Shown: positions 45,791 through 56,378, numbered from the stretch's first letter. The stretch: DNA of 64,000 nt from Paracoccus aminovorans (GCF_001546115.1 NZ_KQ955208.1:1164021-1228020), one strand, 5' to 3'. Program-made: numbers and translations. The notes: generated from the letters alone by a model not told the origin.

Positions 45791-46807
45791 TTAGAACTGG
45801 TCGTCGAAACGCTTGGCCAGGTCCTCGATGTTCTCCGGCGGCCAGTCCACGACATCCATGCCGAGGTGCAGGCCCATGCCCGAGAGCACTTCCTTAATCT
45901 CGTTCAGCGACTTGCGGCCGAAGTTCGGGGTGCGCAGCATCTCGGCTTCGGTCTTCTGGATCAGGTCGCCGATATAGACGATGTTGTCGTTCTTGAGGCA
46001 GTTCGCCGAACGCACCGACAGCTCCAGCTCGTCGACCTTCTTCAGCAGGCGCGGGTCGAATTCCAGACCGTCCTCGGCATCCGAGCGGGTCGCGGTTTCC
46101 GGCTCGTCGAAGTTCACGAACACCGAAAGCTGGTCCTGGATGATGCGCGCGGCATAGGCCACGGCGTCTTCCGGGGTCAGCGAACCGTCGGTTTCGACCT
46201 TCATGGTCAGCTTGTCATAGTCCAGCACCTGGCCCTCGCGGGTGGGCGTGACTTCGTAGCTGACGCGCTTGACCGGCGAGAAGATGGCGTCGATCGGGAT
46301 CAGGCCGATGGGCGCGTCCTCGGGACGGTTCTTGTCGGCGGCGACATAGCCCTTGCCGTTCGCCACGGTCAGTTCCATGTGCAGCTCGGCGCCGTCGTCC
46401 AGGTGGCAGACGACGTGGTCGCGGTTCAGGATGGTGATGCCGGCGGTTTCCTGGATGTCGCCGGCCTTGACCTCGCCCGGGCCCTTGGCCGAGAGCGTCA
46501 GGCGCTTGGGCGCGTCCACGTCCATCTTCAGCGTCACGCCCTTGAGGTTCAGGACGATGTCGGTCACGTCCTCGCGCACGCCGGGGACGGACGAGAATTC
46601 ATGCAGCACGTTGTCGATCTGCACCGAGGTGATGGCCGCGCCTTGCAGCGAGGACAGCAGCACGCGGCGCAGGGCGTTGCCCAGCGTCAGGCCGAAGCCG
46701 CGCTCGAGCGGTTCCGCCACCACGGTGGCGACGCGGGACGAATCGGCGCCCGGCTTGACTTCAAGCTGGGTGGGCTTGATGAGTTCGGCCCAGTTCTTGT
46801 GGATCAT
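45791..46807 (-). CDS. rpoA: RNA polymerase alpha subunit
   Basis: 338 residues. The N-terminal dimerisation domain ([23 protein letters not shown]) and the C-terminal domain that contacts UP elements and activators ([41 protein letters not shown]) are complete. It starts 121 bp after rpsK. Confidence 0.97.
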   Translation of the reverse strand: MIHKNWAELIKPTQLEVKPGADSSRVATVVAEPLERGFGLTLGNALRRVLLSSLQGAAITSVQIDNVLHEFSSVPGVREDVTDIVLNLKGVTLKMDVDAPKRLTLSAKGPGEVKAGDIQETAGITILNRDHVVCHLDDGAELHMELTVANGKGYVAADKNRPEDAPIGLIPIDAIFSPVKRVSYEVTPTREGQVLDYDKLTMKVETDGSLTPEDAVAYAARIIQDQLSVFVNFDEPETATRSDAEDGLEFDPRLLKKVDELELSVRSANCLKNDNIVYIGDLIQKTEAEMLRTPNFGRKSLNEIKEVLSGMGLHLGMDVVDWPPENIEDLAKRFDDQF

Positions 46808-46928
46808 GCGTTTGCCTCCATACCAGTTCCCGACCCATGACCATTGGCCGGAAACGCCCGAGGTGAAATGCGAAAAGCGCGCCCCGCACGGGACAGCCCC
46901 GCGCGGAACGCGTCAAAATCCCGAAGGT

Positions 46929-47318
46929 TCAGACCCGGCGGCGTTTCGGCGGACGGCAGCCGTTATGCGCGATCGGGGTGACGTCGCGGATCGCCGTGAT
47001 GTTGAAGCCGACGGCGGCCAGCGCGCGCAGCGCCGATTCGCGGCCCGAGCCGGGGCCCTGGACTTCGACTTCCAGCGTGCGGACGCCGTGTTCCTGCGCC
47101 TTCTTGCCGGCGTCTTCGGCGGCCATCTGCGCGGCATAGGGGGTCGATTTGCGCGAGCCCTTGAAGCCCATGGTGCCGGCCGACGACCACGAGATCGCGT
47201 TGCCCTGCACGTCCGAGATCAGGATCTTGGTGTTGTTGAAGGACGAGTTCACATGCGCCACGCCGGTGGCGATGTTCTTGCGTTCCTTGCGCTTGATACG
47301 GGTTTTATCGCGTGCCAT
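46929..47318 (-). CDS. rpsK: 30S ribosomal protein S11
   Basis: 129 residues. The conserved [16 protein letters not shown] and the closing [12 protein letters not shown] are diagnostic. It begins 12 bp after rpsM. S11 forms the platform of the small subunit. Confidence 0.97.
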   Translation of the reverse strand: MARDKTRIKRKERKNIATGVAHVNSSFNNTKILISDVQGNAISWSSAGTMGFKGSRKSTPYAAQMAAEDAGKKAQEHGVRTLEVEVQGPGSGRESALRALAAVGFNITAIRDVTPIAHNGCRPPKRRRV

Positions 47319-47330
47319 GTCCGTTCCCCC

Positions 47331-47699
47331 TTATTTCTTCTTGCCGGCGATGGGCTTCGCCGGGCCCTTGCGGGTGCGGGCATTGGTGTGGGTGCGCTGG
47401 CCGCGGACCGGCAGGCCGCGACGGTGGCGCAGGCCACGATACGAGCCCAGGTCCATCAGGCGCTTGATGTTCATCTGGGTTTCACGGCGCAGGTCGCCTT
47501 CGACGGTATAGTTGGCGTCGATATATTCGCGGATCTTCAGAACTTCGGCATCCGAGAGTTCGTTCACGCGGCGGGCCGGCTCGATGCCGACGGCGGCAAC
47601 GATCTCATCGGCGAATTTCGGGCCGATCCCGTGGATATAGGTCAGTGCGATCGGGACGCGTTTCCCGGTCGGAATGTTGACGCCAGCAATACGAGCCAC
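47331..47699 (-). CDS. rpsM: 30S ribosomal protein S13
   Basis: 122 residues from GTG 47699 ([15 protein letters not shown]). GTG is chosen because it matches the S13 N-terminus exactly; the in-frame extension to 47756 would cover the leader hairpins. It heads the alpha operon rpsM-rpsK-rpoA-rplQ, which here lacks rpsD as in other Alphaproteobacteria. Confidence 0.95.
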   Translation of the reverse strand: MARIAGVNIPTGKRVPIALTYIHGIGPKFADEIVAAVGIEPARRVNELSDAEVLKIREYIDANYTVEGDLRRETQMNIKRLMDLGSYRGLRHRRGLPVRGQRTHTNARTRKGPAKPIAGKKK

Positions 47700-47721
47700 G
47701 CGTTTTCCTTTTCCTTGTTGC

Positions 47722-47780
47722 GGTTCCGTAGCACCGGAACCTTTTTTCACAACCAAAGACCCGAAAGCATCGCCTTCGGG
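47722..47780 (-). other. two hairpins in the rpsM leader
   Basis: Hairpin A: GGTTCCG (47722-47728) pairs with CGGAACC (47735-47741). Hairpin B: CCCGAA (47760-47765) pairs with TTCGGG (47775-47780), followed on the minus strand by TCTTTGG. They lie between the rpsM promoter and start. They may control the alpha operon. On the plus strand hairpin A is followed by T6 and could end antisense transcripts. Confidence 0.5.
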
Positions 47781-47827
47781 CCTTCAACGGCCACCCCTCG
47801 CGAGGTGATTCTCATGCGAGATGCTGC

Positions 47828-47856
47828 GAATTAAGGGATTCGCGCGGGGGCGTCAA
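47828..47856 (-). promoter_or_regulatory. promoter of the alpha operon (rpsM)
   Basis: Minus strand: -35 TTGACG (47856-47851) overlapping the adk stop codon, exactly 17 bp, then -10 TAATTC (47833-47828). The leader to rpsM is about 125 nt. Confidence 0.75.
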
Positions 47857-48449
47857 CCCCGGCCCGCCTCCTTGTCGAGGATGGCGCCGATCTGGGCCGC
47901 CACCGCGTCCATCGCCGCCATGCCGTCGACATGGCGCAGCTGGCCCTTGGCGTAGTAATAGCCCAAGAGCGGCGCGGTCTTCTTGTAATATTCGCGCAAG
48001 CGGTCGGCAAAGACCTCGGGCGTGTCGTCCGGCCGCACCGGCTGGCCGGCGGCGCGCATCTCGTCGGCGCGCTTGACGATGCGCGAGACCAGCGCCGCGT
48101 CGTCCACGCGCAGCTCGATGGCCGCGTCGATGCGCTGGTCCATCTCGGCCATCAGCGCCTGCAGCGAATCGGCCTGGGCCAGGGTGCGCGGGAAGCCGTC
48201 GAAGATGAAGCCCTTGCCGCCCTGCCCCAGCTTTTCGCGGATCAGGCCCACGACGATCTCATCCGTGACCAGCTCGCCCCGGTCCATGACCTCGGCCACG
48301 CGCTTGCCCATCTCGGTGCCCGAGCTGCGGGCCTCGCGCAGCATGTCCCCGGTGGACAGCTGCACCAAGCCGCGTTCCTGGATCAGACGCTGGGCCTGGG
48401 TGCCCTTGCCGGCGCCGGGCGGGCCCAGCAGAATGATGTTGATCGCCAT
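47853..48449 (-). CDS. adk: adenylate kinase
   Basis: 198 residues, a short form of the family with a small LID domain. The P-loop [13 protein letters not shown] (about 7-19) and the [12 protein letters not shown] motif are visible. The LID lacks zinc cysteines. It converts ATP and AMP to two ADP. It follows secY by 40 bp. Confidence 0.95.
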   Translation of the reverse strand: MAINIILLGPPGAGKGTQAQRLIQERGLVQLSTGDMLREARSSGTEMGKRVAEVMDRGELVTDEIVVGLIREKLGQGGKGFIFDGFPRTLAQADSLQALMAEMDQRIDAAIELRVDDAALVSRIVKRADEMRAAGQPVRPDDTPEVFADRLREYYKKTAPLLGYYYAKGQLRHVDGMAAMDAVAAQIGAILDKEAGRG

Positions 48450-48489
48450 GTAATCGTCCCTCTCCTACCCTTTTGGTGGGCTTAACCCC

Positions 48490-49863
48490 TCAGCGACGTG
48501 CCGGTGCCTTGCGCGGCTTGGCCGCGCCGGGCTTGCCGCGTTTGCCGCGCAGCTGCGATTTCTCGATCAAACCTTCGTATTGATGGGCAAGCAAGTGGCT
48601 TTGCACCTGGTTGATCGTATCCATCACGACACTGACCACGATCAGAACGGAAGTCCCACCAAAGTAGAAGGGGATCGCCAGCTGGTGCCGGATCACCTCG
48701 GGCAGCAGGCAGACCGCGGCCAGATAGGCCGAGCCGATGACCAGCACCCGGTTGACGACATAGGTCAGGTAATCCTCGGTCCGCTTGCCGGGCCGGATGC
48801 CCGGGATGAAGCCGCCCTGGTTCTTCAGGTTCTCGGCCACGTCATCGGGTTTGAAGCTGACGTTGAAGGTGTAGAAATAGGCGAAGAACACGATCATCGC
48901 CGCGAAGAACACCAGATACAGCGGCTGTCCGGGGCCGAAATAGGCCAGGATCGTCGACATTACCGGGCCGGTCTGGTTGCCCGAGAAGGTCGAGATGGTG
49001 ATCGGCAGCAGCAGGAGCGAACTGGCGAAGATCGCCGGGATCACGCCGGCCGGGTTGACCTTGATCGGCAGGTGCGAGGACTGGCCGTCATAGATCTTCA
49101 TCCCGACCTGGCGGCGCGGATACTGGATGTGGATCTTGCGCAGGGCGCGTTCCATGAACACCACGAAGGCGATCACGGCCACCACCATCACGATCACCCC
49201 CAGGATCACCGGGGTCGAGATGGCGCCGGTGCGGCCCTGGGCCAGGAACTGCGCCAGATGGCCCGGGATCTCGGCGACGATGCCGACGAAGATGATCAGC
49301 GAGATGCCGTTGCCGATACCGCGGGCGGTAATCTGCTCGCCCAGCCACATCAGGAACATGGTGCCGCCGACCAGGGTGATGACCACCGAGGCGCGGAAGA
49401 ACAGCCCCGGCTCATGCGCGAGGTTGCCGTGTTCCAGGCTGACCGCAAGGCCCCAGGCCTGGAACAGCGCCAGCGCCACGGTGCCGTAGCGGGTATACTG
49501 GTTGATCTTCTTGCGGCCGGTCTCGCCCTCTTTCTTCAGCTGCTCGAGCGCCGGCACCATCGAGGCCATCAGCTGCACGATGATCGAGGCCGAGATATAG
49601 GGCATGATGCCCAGCGCGAAGACCCCCATCCGCCCCAGCGCGCCGCCGGTGAACATGGAAAGGATGCCGCCGATGCCGGCCTGGGCCTGGTCCATGAAGT
49701 TGCGCAGGCTCGCGCCGTCGATGCCGGGCACCGGGATATAGGTGCCGAGGCGGTAGATGATGAGAAGACCAAGCGTGAACCAGATCCGCTGGCGCAGCTC
49801 GGTCGCCTTGCCGAGCGCGCCCCAGGACAGGTTCGCGGCCATCTGTTCTGCGGCTGACGCCAT
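48490..49863 (-). CDS. secY: preprotein translocase subunit SecY
   Basis: 457 residues with ten membrane segments. FTGGALGRMGVFALGIMPYISASI, the plug region after helix 1 and SGKRTEDYLTYV-like cytosolic loop sequences (IRPGKRTEDYLTYVVNRV) are standard. The long basic tail (RGKRGKPGAAKPRKAPARR) is a local extension. It forms the Sec channel with SecE and SecG and lies 105 bp after rplO. Confidence 0.96.
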   Translation of the reverse strand: MASAAEQMAANLSWGALGKATELRQRIWFTLGLLIIYRLGTYIPVPGIDGASLRNFMDQAQAGIGGILSMFTGGALGRMGVFALGIMPYISASIIVQLMASMVPALEQLKKEGETGRKKINQYTRYGTVALALFQAWGLAVSLEHGNLAHEPGLFFRASVVITLVGGTMFLMWLGEQITARGIGNGISLIIFVGIVAEIPGHLAQFLAQGRTGAISTPVILGVIVMVVAVIAFVVFMERALRKIHIQYPRRQVGMKIYDGQSSHLPIKVNPAGVIPAIFASSLLLLPITISTFSGNQTGPVMSTILAYFGPGQPLYLVFFAAMIVFFAYFYTFNVSFKPDDVAENLKNQGGFIPGIRPGKRTEDYLTYVVNRVLVIGSAYLAAVCLLPEVIRHQLAIPFYFGGTSVLIVVSVVMDTINQVQSHLLAHQYEGLIEKSQLRGKRGKPGAAKPRKAPARR

Positions 49864-49968
49864 TGATGTGCCCCTTCATGGCAGCGCCGCCGGATCGTTT
49901 TCCGATCCCGCGGCGCTAAGGAAAACTTGGATAGCTATCTATTGGGCGCGGGCGGCCCCTTCAACAGC

Positions 49969-50454
49969 TTATTCGGCCGCGGCTTCTTCTTTCGCCGCGC
50001 GGGTGACGGTGATCTTGCCGCCGGCCTTCTCGATCGCCTCGGCGGCGGCTTTCGACGCACCGGCGACGGTCAGGGTCAGGGCAGCCGTCAGCTCGCCCTT
50101 GGCCAGCACGCGCACGCCGTCCAGCTTGCGGCGGATGACGCCGGCCGCGACCAGCGCGTCCTCGGTCACCTCGGCTTTCGCGTCCAGCTTGCCGGCATCG
50201 ACGAAGGCCTGCAGCTGGCCCAGGTTCACCACGGCGAAGTCCAGGCGATTCGGCTTCGAGAACCCGCGCTTCGGCAGGCGGCGATAGAGCGGCATCTGGC
50301 CGCCTTCATAGCCGTTCAGCGCGACGCCCGAACGCGAGGTCTGGCCCTTGATACCACGGCCGGCGGTCTTGCCCTTGCCCGAGCCCGGGCCGCGCGCGAC
50401 ACGTTTCTTCTTGCGGTTGGCGCCTTCGTTGTCGCGGATTTCATGCAGTTTCAT
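49969..50454 (-). CDS. rplO: 50S ribosomal protein L15
   Basis: 161 residues. [34 protein letters not shown]... is the L15 opening, with start at 50454; the longer frame to 50643 enters the divergent neighbour. It is separated from rpmD by two foreign genes and about 1.85 kb, so it must have its own promoter in or near 50455-50582. A weak TTGCCT-N16-ATAGGT can be read there on the minus strand. Confidence 0.95.
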   Translation of the reverse strand: MKLHEIRDNEGANRKKKRVARGPGSGKGKTAGRGIKGQTSRSGVALNGYEGGQMPLYRRLPKRGFSKPNRLDFAVVNLGQLQAFVDAGKLDAKAEVTEDALVAAGVIRRKLDGVRVLAKGELTAALTLTVAGASKAAAEAIEKAGGKITVTRAAKEEAAAE

Positions 50455-50582
50455 ATCGCTTCTCCTTGAGCCGGAAGCGCCCCATGAAGCGTAAGGGGGC
50501 GGACACGGCATTTCTTGCTTGTTGAGTCGTGGCCTGTAAAACCACCCGCTGCACCTATCCGATCCCGTCAGCCGAGGCAAGC

Positions 50583-51458
50583 ATGATGCACGACGACCAC
50601 GACGACACCCCGGCCGAGACGCTGCGCGAGATCGTCCTCGCACGCCGGCCCGCGCTTGCCGATGCGCCGTGGCAGTTGCATGAGCGCGGCTTCGATTCCC
50701 GCGCGCTCTCGATCGGCACGCAGCTGTTCAAGTTTCCGCGCCACGCCGCCGGCGCGGCCAGTCTGCGGCGCGAGGCGGCGATTCTGCAAGTGATCGCCCC
50801 GCATTTGCAGATGCGGGTGCCTGACATGGTCCTGCACGAGGAACCCCGGCTGCATTCCGAACATCGGCGGATCCCTGGCGGAATGCTGACGCCGCAGGTC
50901 TATGCCGGGCTGCCCGAATCCGACCGGCAACGGCTGGCCGAGCAACTGGCAGGCTTCTATCGCGACCTGCACGGAATCGATGCCGCGCCGCTGCGCGCGG
51001 CCGGGGCCGGGCCGGTCGGGGACTGGAACCCGACCAAGCAGATCGAAGCGCAGGCTCTGCCACTGCTGCCCGCCGCGTTGCGCGACCGGGCGGGCAGGCT
51101 GCTGCGCAGACAGGCCGCGCTCGGCCCCGACCCGCTGGGCCAGACTTTCGGCTTTTTCGACGGCCACGGCTGGAACATGGCCTTTGCCGACGACCGATTG
51201 AACGGCATCTACGACTTTGCCGATTCCGGCTTCGGACCGCTGCACCGCGAATTCATCTACAGCGACTTCATCTCCCGGGACCTGACGCGGCGCATCGTCG
51301 CAGCCTATGAGCAATTGCGCGGACTGGCCCTGGACCGCGCCCGGCTCGAGGCCCATATGGCCACCCTGCTGCTGGACGAGCTTGCCGGGACGCTGGAAGA
51401 GCCGGAACGACGCGGCGAAACCCTGGAGATCGTGCTGCGCTGGTTTGCCGAGGGCTAG
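50583..51458 (+). CDS. aminoglycoside-phosphotransferase-like kinase, inserted in the spc region
   Basis: 291 residues. The APH/choline-kinase fold is suggested by the glycine- and lysine-containing N-lobe ([26 protein letters not shown]), the catalytic-loop remnant FFDGHGWNM (DxHxxN with the leading His replaced by Phe) and the metal motif [10 protein letters not shown]. The substrate is unknown. ATG 50583 (or 50586) follows GAGGCAAGC. It is on the opposite strand to the ribosomal genes around it and its end overlaps the next, convergent gene by 4 bp. Confidence 0.7.
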   Translation: MMHDDHDDTPAETLREIVLARRPALADAPWQLHERGFDSRALSIGTQLFKFPRHAAGAASLRREAAILQVIAPHLQMRVPDMVLHEEPRLHSEHRRIPGGMLTPQVYAGLPESDRQRLAEQLAGFYRDLHGIDAAPLRAAGAGPVGDWNPTKQIEAQALPLLPAALRDRAGRLLRRQAALGPDPLGQTFGFFDGHGWNMAFADDRLNGIYDFADSGFGPLHREFIYSDFISRDLTRRIVAAYEQLRGLALDRARLEAHMATLLLDELAGTLEEPERRGETLEIVLRWFAEG

Positions 51459-52180
51459 AACTTCAACCACGTTCCCAGCTTCACCGCCCGCTCGCCCTGC
51501 CCCGTGAGCGGCTCGATCAGTCCCAGCTCCAGCTTCGCCGGCCCCCAGAGGTCGCGCACCGCCGAGATCGCCAGCTTGCCCGAGAAGCCGGTATCGTCGC
51601 GCTGCTCGAAGCGGAACTGGTTGATCAGCATCAGATCGTCGCGCGCGTGCCAGCCCAGGGTCAGGTCCAGCTTGTGCGTGGTCTCGGGGGTCAGATAGGT
51701 CGGGTCCTCCCAGATCACATTGGGCTCCTCGGGGTATTCGCGGGTGATGGCGGCGAGTTTCGAGCGGGTCTCGACCGCGAGCCAGCCGCCGCCGGGGATG
51801 CGGCGCAAAAGCGGGATGCTGTCGAAGCCCCTGCCCCAGGCCGTCATTATCTGCCCCATCGGGTGATAGCGGCCGTCGCGTCGGATCGCGCCGAGGCCGA
51901 GCGATACCGCCCAGCGGTTCGGCCCCTCGGCCCGGCCGAGCGCGCGCTGCCACCAGAGAAGCAGCGTGGTCTCGTCCCGGGTCCGGCCCAGTTCCAGCCC
52001 CAGCGTGTTGCGCGGGCCGAGCCCGTATTCGGCATAAAGCCCGCTGTGGCGATTGTTGTCGCGGTCCTGCTCGACCGAAAGCGCGGCGAAGAAGCCGCCG
52101 GGGTCGCGCGCCCAGGGGCCGGCCGCGGCGGCCGAGGCCAGCAGCCACAGCGCCGCCAGACAGCAGATTATGCCGCGCAT
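51455..52180 (-). CDS. exported beta-barrel-like protein, unknown function
   Basis: 241 residues with a signal peptide (MRGIICCLAALWLLASAAAAG, cleavage near residue 20). The mature part has alternating polar and hydrophobic strands (GLYAEYGLGPRNTLGLELG, LDLTLGWHARDDLMLINQFRFEQ) and ends LGTWLKF with a terminal Phe, typical of outer-membrane barrels. ATG 52180 is chosen because AAAGGA lies 6-7 bp upstream. It is convergent with the kinase-like gene and lies behind the rpmD terminator. Confidence 0.65.
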   Translation of the reverse strand: MRGIICCLAALWLLASAAAAGPWARDPGGFFAALSVEQDRDNNRHSGLYAEYGLGPRNTLGLELGRTRDETTLLLWWQRALGRAEGPNRWAVSLGLGAIRRDGRYHPMGQIMTAWGRGFDSIPLLRRIPGGGWLAVETRSKLAAITREYPEEPNVIWEDPTYLTPETTHKLDLTLGWHARDDLMLINQFRFEQRDDTGFSGKLAISAVRDLWGPAKLELGLIEPLTGQGERAVKLGTWLKF

Positions 52181-52255
52181 GTCCTGTCCTTTCACTCCCG
52201 ACCCGACGCCAGACTAGGCGCGGCGTGGTTAGCAAAAGGTTAACGCGGCAAAGAA

Positions 52256-52287
52256 AAACGCGCCCCGGATTGCTCCGGGGCGCGTTT
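52256..52287 (-). terminator. strong terminator after rpmD
   Basis: A perfect 14-bp stem (52256-52269 with 52274-52287), a TTGC loop and a T-rich run on the minus strand (TTTTTCTTT) lie 20 bp after the rpmD stop. It should end transcription from the S10-spc side before rplO-secY-adk. Confidence 0.92.
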
Positions 52288-52307
52288 CCATGAAACCGGG
52301 GCTGAAA

Positions 52308-52496
52308 TCAGCCGCGTTCCTCGATGATGGTGGCCAGATGCGGGATCTTGGCGACCATGCCGCGCACGGCCGGGGTGTCTTCCAGCTCGCGGGTGCGGTT
52401 CATCTTGTTCAGGCCCAGGCCCTTCAGCGTCTCGCGCTGGATGGCGGGGCGGCGGATCGGCGAGCCGATCTGCTTGACGACGATGGTTTTGGCCAT
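52308..52496 (-). CDS. rpmD: 50S ribosomal protein L30
   Basis: 62 residues ([30 protein letters not shown]...). It begins 12 bp after rpsE and is followed by the strong terminator, so it is the last gene of its transcription unit here. Confidence 0.95.
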   Translation of the reverse strand: MAKTIVVKQIGSPIRRPAIQRETLKGLGLNKMNRTRELEDTPAVRGMVAKIPHLATIIEERG

Positions 52497-52508
52497 TGTT
52501 GCCTCTCC

Positions 52509-53075
52509 TTACGCTTCGACAGCGGCGTCAGCCGGCTTGTCGTTCGAGGGCAGGATCTCGGCCACTTTCTTGCCACGACGCTGGGCGACGTTGCGGGGCG
52601 AGGCCTCTTTCTTGAGACCGTCGAGCGTGGCGCGGATCATGTTGTAGGGGTTCTGCGACCCCTGCGACTTGGCGACGACGTCCTGGACGCCCAGCATCTC
52701 GAACACGGCGCGCATCGGGCCGCCGGCGATGATCCCGGTCCCCGGAACGGCGGTGCGCATGATCACCTTGCCGGCGCCGTGGCGGCCCTCGATGTCGTGG
52801 TGCAGGGTGCGGCCGTCGCGCAGCGGCACGCGAACCAGCGAGCGTTTCGCCTGTTCGGTGGCCTTGCGGATCGCTTCCGGGACCTCTTTGGCCTTGCCCT
52901 TGCCGAAGCCGACGCGGCCACGCTGGTCGCCGACGACCACCAGAGCGGCGAAGCCGAAGCGCTTGCCACCCTTGACGGTTTTCGACACACGGTTGATCGC
53001 GACCAGACGGTCGGCGAATTCCGGGGTTTCTTCGCGCTCTTCGCGGCGGCCCCGACGGTTTTCACGTTCTGCCAT
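52509..53075 (-). CDS. rpsE: 30S ribosomal protein S5
   Basis: 188 residues. The double-stranded-RNA-binding part starts [43 protein letters not shown] is the conserved C-terminal motif. A charged N-terminal extension ([19 protein letters not shown]) is typical of Alphaproteobacteria. It lies 109 bp after rplR. Confidence 0.96.
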   Translation of the reverse strand: MAERENRRGRREEREETPEFADRLVAINRVSKTVKGGKRFGFAALVVVGDQRGRVGFGKGKAKEVPEAIRKATEQAKRSLVRVPLRDGRTLHHDIEGRHGAGKVIMRTAVPGTGIIAGGPMRAVFEMLGVQDVVAKSQGSQNPYNMIRATLDGLKKEASPRNVAQRRGKKVAEILPSNDKPADAAVEA

Positions 53076-53184
53076 GAGGCATTCCTTATCAGGTTGGCGA
53101 CAAGCGCCGGTTCATGCAATCCAGGTGGGCGCCCACGCAGGAGCGCCCCCGGATCATCGGGGCGGCAGGGTGCCGCCCACAGGA

Positions 53185-53544
53185 TCAGAACTTCAGGCCG
53201 CCTTCGCGGGCTGCGTCTGCCAAGGCCTTGATCTTGCCGTGGAACAGGAAGCCGCCACGGTCGAAGATGACTTCCTCGACACCGGCTTTCTTGGCCCGCT
53301 CGGCAATCGCGGCGCCGATTTTCGCGGCGGCCTCGACGTTGTTCTTGCCGACGACGCCCAGGTCCTTCTCGAGCGACGAGGCGGCGGCCAGGGTGACCCC
53401 CTTCGCGTCGTCGATCAGCTGGACGCTGATGTTCTTGGAAGAACGGTGAACGGACAGACGCGGACGGCCGTCCGAGATCTTCCGCAGTTTGTTCCGCACG
53501 CGCAGGCGGCGCTTCAGGAACAGCTCTCGTTTGTTCAGTGCCAT
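53185..53544 (-). CDS. rplR: 50S ribosomal protein L18
   Basis: 119 residues ([27 protein letters not shown]..., ending [19 protein letters not shown]). It binds 5S rRNA with L5 and L25. It begins 12 bp after rplF. Confidence 0.96.
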   Translation of the reverse strand: MALNKRELFLKRRLRVRNKLRKISDGRPRLSVHRSSKNISVQLIDDAKGVTLAAASSLEKDLGVVGKNNVEAAAKIGAAIAERAKKAGVEEVIFDRGGFLFHGKIKALADAAREGGLKF

Positions 53545-53556
53545 TTCTCGCGCCCC

Positions 53557-54090
53557 TTACTTCTTCTTGCCTTCCTTGCGGAAGACGACCTCACCCTTGT
53601 AGCGGATGCCCTTGCCCTTGTAGGGCTCGGGGCGACGCCACTCGCGGATGTTCGCGGCGACCTGGCCGACCAGCTGCTGGTCGATGCCTTCCACCACGAT
53701 TTCGGTCTGCTTCGGCGAGGTGATCGTCACACCGTCCGGCGTTTCGAAGTTCACGTCATGCGAATAGCCCAGAGCCAGTTTCAGGGTCTTGCCCTGCATC
53801 GAGGCGCGGTAACCCACGCCCTGGATTTCCAGCTCTTTCTTGAAGCCTTCCGACACGCCGACGGTCAGGTTCTCGACCATCGAGCGGGTCATGCCCCACT
53901 GCTGGCGGGCCCGCTTCGAGGTGCCGCGCGGCGTCACCTTGACCGAACCTTCTTCCAGCGACAGGGTCACGTCGTCGGTCGCGGTGAACGTGCGGGCGCC
54001 TTTCGGCCCCTTCACCTCGATCGTCTGGCCCTTGATCTCAGCGGTCACGCCTTTCGGGAGGGCGACCGGTTTCTTACCAATCCGAGACAT
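53557..54090 (-). CDS. rplF: 50S ribosomal protein L6
   Basis: 177 residues ([19 protein letters not shown]...; [24 protein letters not shown] at the end). Two repeated domains are present. It lies 11 bp after rpsH. Confidence 0.96.
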   Translation of the reverse strand: MSRIGKKPVALPKGVTAEIKGQTIEVKGPKGARTFTATDDVTLSLEEGSVKVTPRGTSKRARQQWGMTRSMVENLTVGVSEGFKKELEIQGVGYRASMQGKTLKLALGYSHDVNFETPDGVTITSPKQTEIVVEGIDQQLVGQVAANIREWRRPEPYKGKGIRYKGEVVFRKEGKKK

Positions 54091-54101
54091 CTCTGCCCTC
54101 C

Positions 54102-54500
54102 TTAGAACACGGTGCAGAGCACTTCGCCGCCGACGTTGGCGTTGCGCGCTGCTGCATCAGACATGACACCCTTCGGCGTCGAGACGATGGAAACGCCCAG
54201 GCCGTTGCGGACCTGCGGGATTTCCTTGGCGCCGGCATAGACGCGGCGGCCGGGTTTCGACACGCGGGCCAGTTCGCGGATGACCGGAGTGCCTTCGTAA
54301 TACTTCAGGCTGATTTCCAGTTCCTTGTGACCGGCTTCGGTCGTGGTTTCTTCATAGCCGCGGATGTAACCTTCGGCTTTCAGCACGTCCAGAACCCAAG
54401 CGCGCAGCTTGGAAGCCGGAGTGCGAACGGTCGATTTGCCGCGCATCTGAGCATTGCGGATGCGGGTCAGCATATCGCCGAGAGGATCGTTCATCGACAT
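54102..54500 (-). CDS. rpsH: 30S ribosomal protein S8
   Basis: 132 residues ([21 protein letters not shown]...; [27 protein letters not shown]). In E. coli S8 controls the spc operon by binding the rplE region; no such site was looked for in detail. It begins 9 bp after rpsN. Confidence 0.96.
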   Translation of the reverse strand: MSMNDPLGDMLTRIRNAQMRGKSTVRTPASKLRAWVLDVLKAEGYIRGYEETTTEAGHKELEISLKYYEGTPVIRELARVSKPGRRVYAGAKEIPQVRNGLGVSIVSTPKGVMSDAAARNANVGGEVLCTVF

Positions 54501-54509
54501 ATTGCCCCC

Positions 54510-54815
54510 TTACCAGCTCGATTTGACCATGCCGGGGATCTGGCCGAACGAGCCGAGCTCGCGCAGCATGATCCGCGACAGTTTCAGTTTACGGTAATAC
54601 GCATGCGGGCGGCCGGTCAGCTGGCAGCGGTTGTGCAGGCGCGTCGCCGAGGAGTTGCGCGGCAGTTCGGCCAGTTTCAGGCTGGCCTTGAAGCGCTCTT
54701 CCATCGGCAGGGACTGATCGTGGACGATCTCGTTCAGCGCGGCGCGCTTGGCGGCGTATTTCTGAACCAGACGCTCGCGCTTCTTCTCGCGCTCGACCAT
54801 GGATTTCTTAGCCAT
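54510..54815 (-). CDS. rpsN: 30S ribosomal protein S14 (zinc-independent form)
   Basis: 101 residues ([21 protein letters not shown]...). The end [26 protein letters not shown] contains a single Cys and no CxxC pairs, so this is the long zinc-free type. It begins 18 bp after rplE. Confidence 0.96.
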   Translation of the reverse strand: MAKKSMVEREKKRERLVQKYAAKRAALNEIVHDQSLPMEERFKASLKLAELPRNSSATRLHNRCQLTGRPHAYYRKLKLSRIMLRELGSFGQIPGMVKSSW

Positions 54816-54833
54816 ATCTTCTTCCCTCCGCGA

Positions 54834-55394
54834 TCAGCTGTTGAACGGCATGTTGAAATGCTTCAACAGCGACTTCGCTTCCGCGTCGGTCGGCGCGGTG
54901 GTGCAGATGATGATGTCCATCCCCAGAACTTCGTCGACCTTGTCGAAGTTGATCTCCGGGAAAACGATGTGCTCCTTGAGGCCCATGGCATAGTTGCCGC
55001 GGCCGTCGAAGGAGCTGCCCTTGACGCCGCGGAAGTCGCGGACGCGCGGCAGCGCGATGTTGACCAGGCGGTCCAGGAATTCATACATCCGGTCGCCGCG
55101 CAGGGTCACTTTCGCGCCCAGCGGCATTTCCTCGCGAACGCGGAAGCCGGCGATGGATTTCTTGGCATGGGTCACCACGGCCTTCTGGCCGGCGATGAGC
55201 GAAAGCTCCTCGGCGCCCTGCTTGACCTTCTTGGTGTCCTTGACCGCTTCGCCGATGCCCATGTTCAGGACGATCTTGTCCAGGCGCGGGATCTGCATGT
55301 CGTTCTTGTAGCCGAACTCTTCCTTCAGGGCAGCGCGGATGCTGTCCTTGTAGAGCGACTTCAGACGCGGGGTGTAGGTGGCTTGGTCCAGCAT
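54834..55394 (-). CDS. rplE: 50S ribosomal protein L5
   Basis: 186 residues ([24 protein letters not shown]..., [13 protein letters not shown]). It binds 5S rRNA. The start codon shares its A with the rplX stop region (55394), indicating coupling. Confidence 0.96.
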   Translation of the reverse strand: MLDQATYTPRLKSLYKDSIRAALKEEFGYKNDMQIPRLDKIVLNMGIGEAVKDTKKVKQGAEELSLIAGQKAVVTHAKKSIAGFRVREEMPLGAKVTLRGDRMYEFLDRLVNIALPRVRDFRGVKGSSFDGRGNYAMGLKEHIVFPEINFDKVDEVLGMDIIICTTAPTDAEAKSLLKHFNMPFNS

Positions 55395-55699
55395 CAGATC
55401 ACGTCTCCGGTGGTCTTGGCGAAACGGACCTTCTGGTCGCCTTCCACGCGGAAGCCGACGCGGGTCGCTTTGCCGTTCTTGTCCAGCAGCGCGAGGTTCG
55501 ACAGGTCGATCGGCATGGCTTTCGCCACGCGGCCGCCCTGCGCGGTCTGCGTCTGACGCTGGTGACGGATGGCGATGTTGACGCCGTCAACCACGGCCTT
55601 GTTCTCTTTCGGGAACACCGCGGTGATCTCGCCCTGCTTGCCCTTGTCCTTGCCGGCCAGCACGACGACCTTGTCGCCTTTTTTCAGCTTGGCAGCCAT
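55394..55699 (-). CDS. rplX: 50S ribosomal protein L24
   Basis: 101 residues ([28 protein letters not shown]...), with the KOW motif at the start. ATG 55699 overlaps the rplN stop in TGATG; an in-frame GTG one codon earlier is less likely. L24 starts assembly of the large subunit. Confidence 0.95.
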   Translation of the reverse strand: MAAKLKKGDKVVVLAGKDKGKQGEITAVFPKENKAVVDGVNIAIRHQRQTQTAQGGRVAKAMPIDLSNLALLDKNGKATRVGFRVEGDQKVRFAKTTGDVI

Positions 55700-56067
55700 C
55701 ACAGCACCTCCGGCGCAAGCGAGATGATCTTCATGAAGTTCTTGGCGCGCAGCTCGCGCACGACCGGCCCGAAGATACGGGTGCCGACCGGTTCGCCCTG
55801 GTTGTTCAGGATGACGGCGGCGTTGCGGTCGAAACGGATCGAGGTGCCGTCCTCGCGCTTCACTTCTTTGGCGGTGCGCACGACGACGGCCTTGCGGACG
55901 TCACCTTTCTTCACGCGGCCGCGCGGGATGGCCTCCTTGACGGAGACGACGATGATGTCGCCCACCGACGCATAGCGACGGTGCGAACCACCCAGGACCT
56001 TGATGCACTGCACCCGGCGCGCGCCGGAGTTGTCAGCGACATCCAGATTGGTCTGCATCTGGATCAT
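55699..56067 (-). CDS. rplN: 50S ribosomal protein L14
   Basis: 122 residues ([27 protein letters not shown]...), the most conserved opening of the spc group. It lies 62 bp after rpsQ. In the classical layout this gap is the S10/spc boundary; I see no promoter of note in it. Confidence 0.97.
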   Translation of the reverse strand: MIQMQTNLDVADNSGARRVQCIKVLGGSHRRYASVGDIIVVSVKEAIPRGRVKKGDVRKAVVVRTAKEVKREDGTSIRFDRNAAVILNNQGEPVGTRIFGPVVRELRAKNFMKIISLAPEVL

Positions 56068-56129
56068 AGGGTTACTCCCGACCTTTGGGGACCGGCCTGA
56101 CCGGCCCCAGGGTATCGATTAAACTGGTG

Positions 56130-56378
56130 TCAGGCTTGGGCTTCGGCAGCGTCAAGCAGGACGGTCCAGCGCTTGGTCTTCGAGATCGGCGCGCATTCGA
56201 CGATGCGAACGGTGTCACCGACCTTGAACTGGTTTTCCGCGTCATGGGCGCGGTATTTCTTGGACGACCGCACGGTCTTGTGCAGCAGCGGGTGCTTGAA
56301 GCGGCGTTCGACCAGAACGGTGACGGTCTGTTCGTTCTTGTCGCTGACCACACGGCCTTGCAGGATGCGTTTGGGCAT
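56130..56378 (-). CDS. rpsQ: 30S ribosomal protein S17
   Basis: 82 residues ([34 protein letters not shown]...). It begins 12 bp after rpmC. Confidence 0.96.
   Translation of the reverse strand: MPKRILQGRVVSDKNEQTVTVLVERRFKHPLLHKTVRSSKKYRAHDAENQFKVGDTVRIVECAPISKTKRWTVLLDAAEAQA

Noticed and set aside
48580..49857. Long plus-strand open frame opposite secY
   Set aside because: Composition-driven antisense shadow of a GC-rich gene; no ribosome site and a His/Asp/Arg-rich product.
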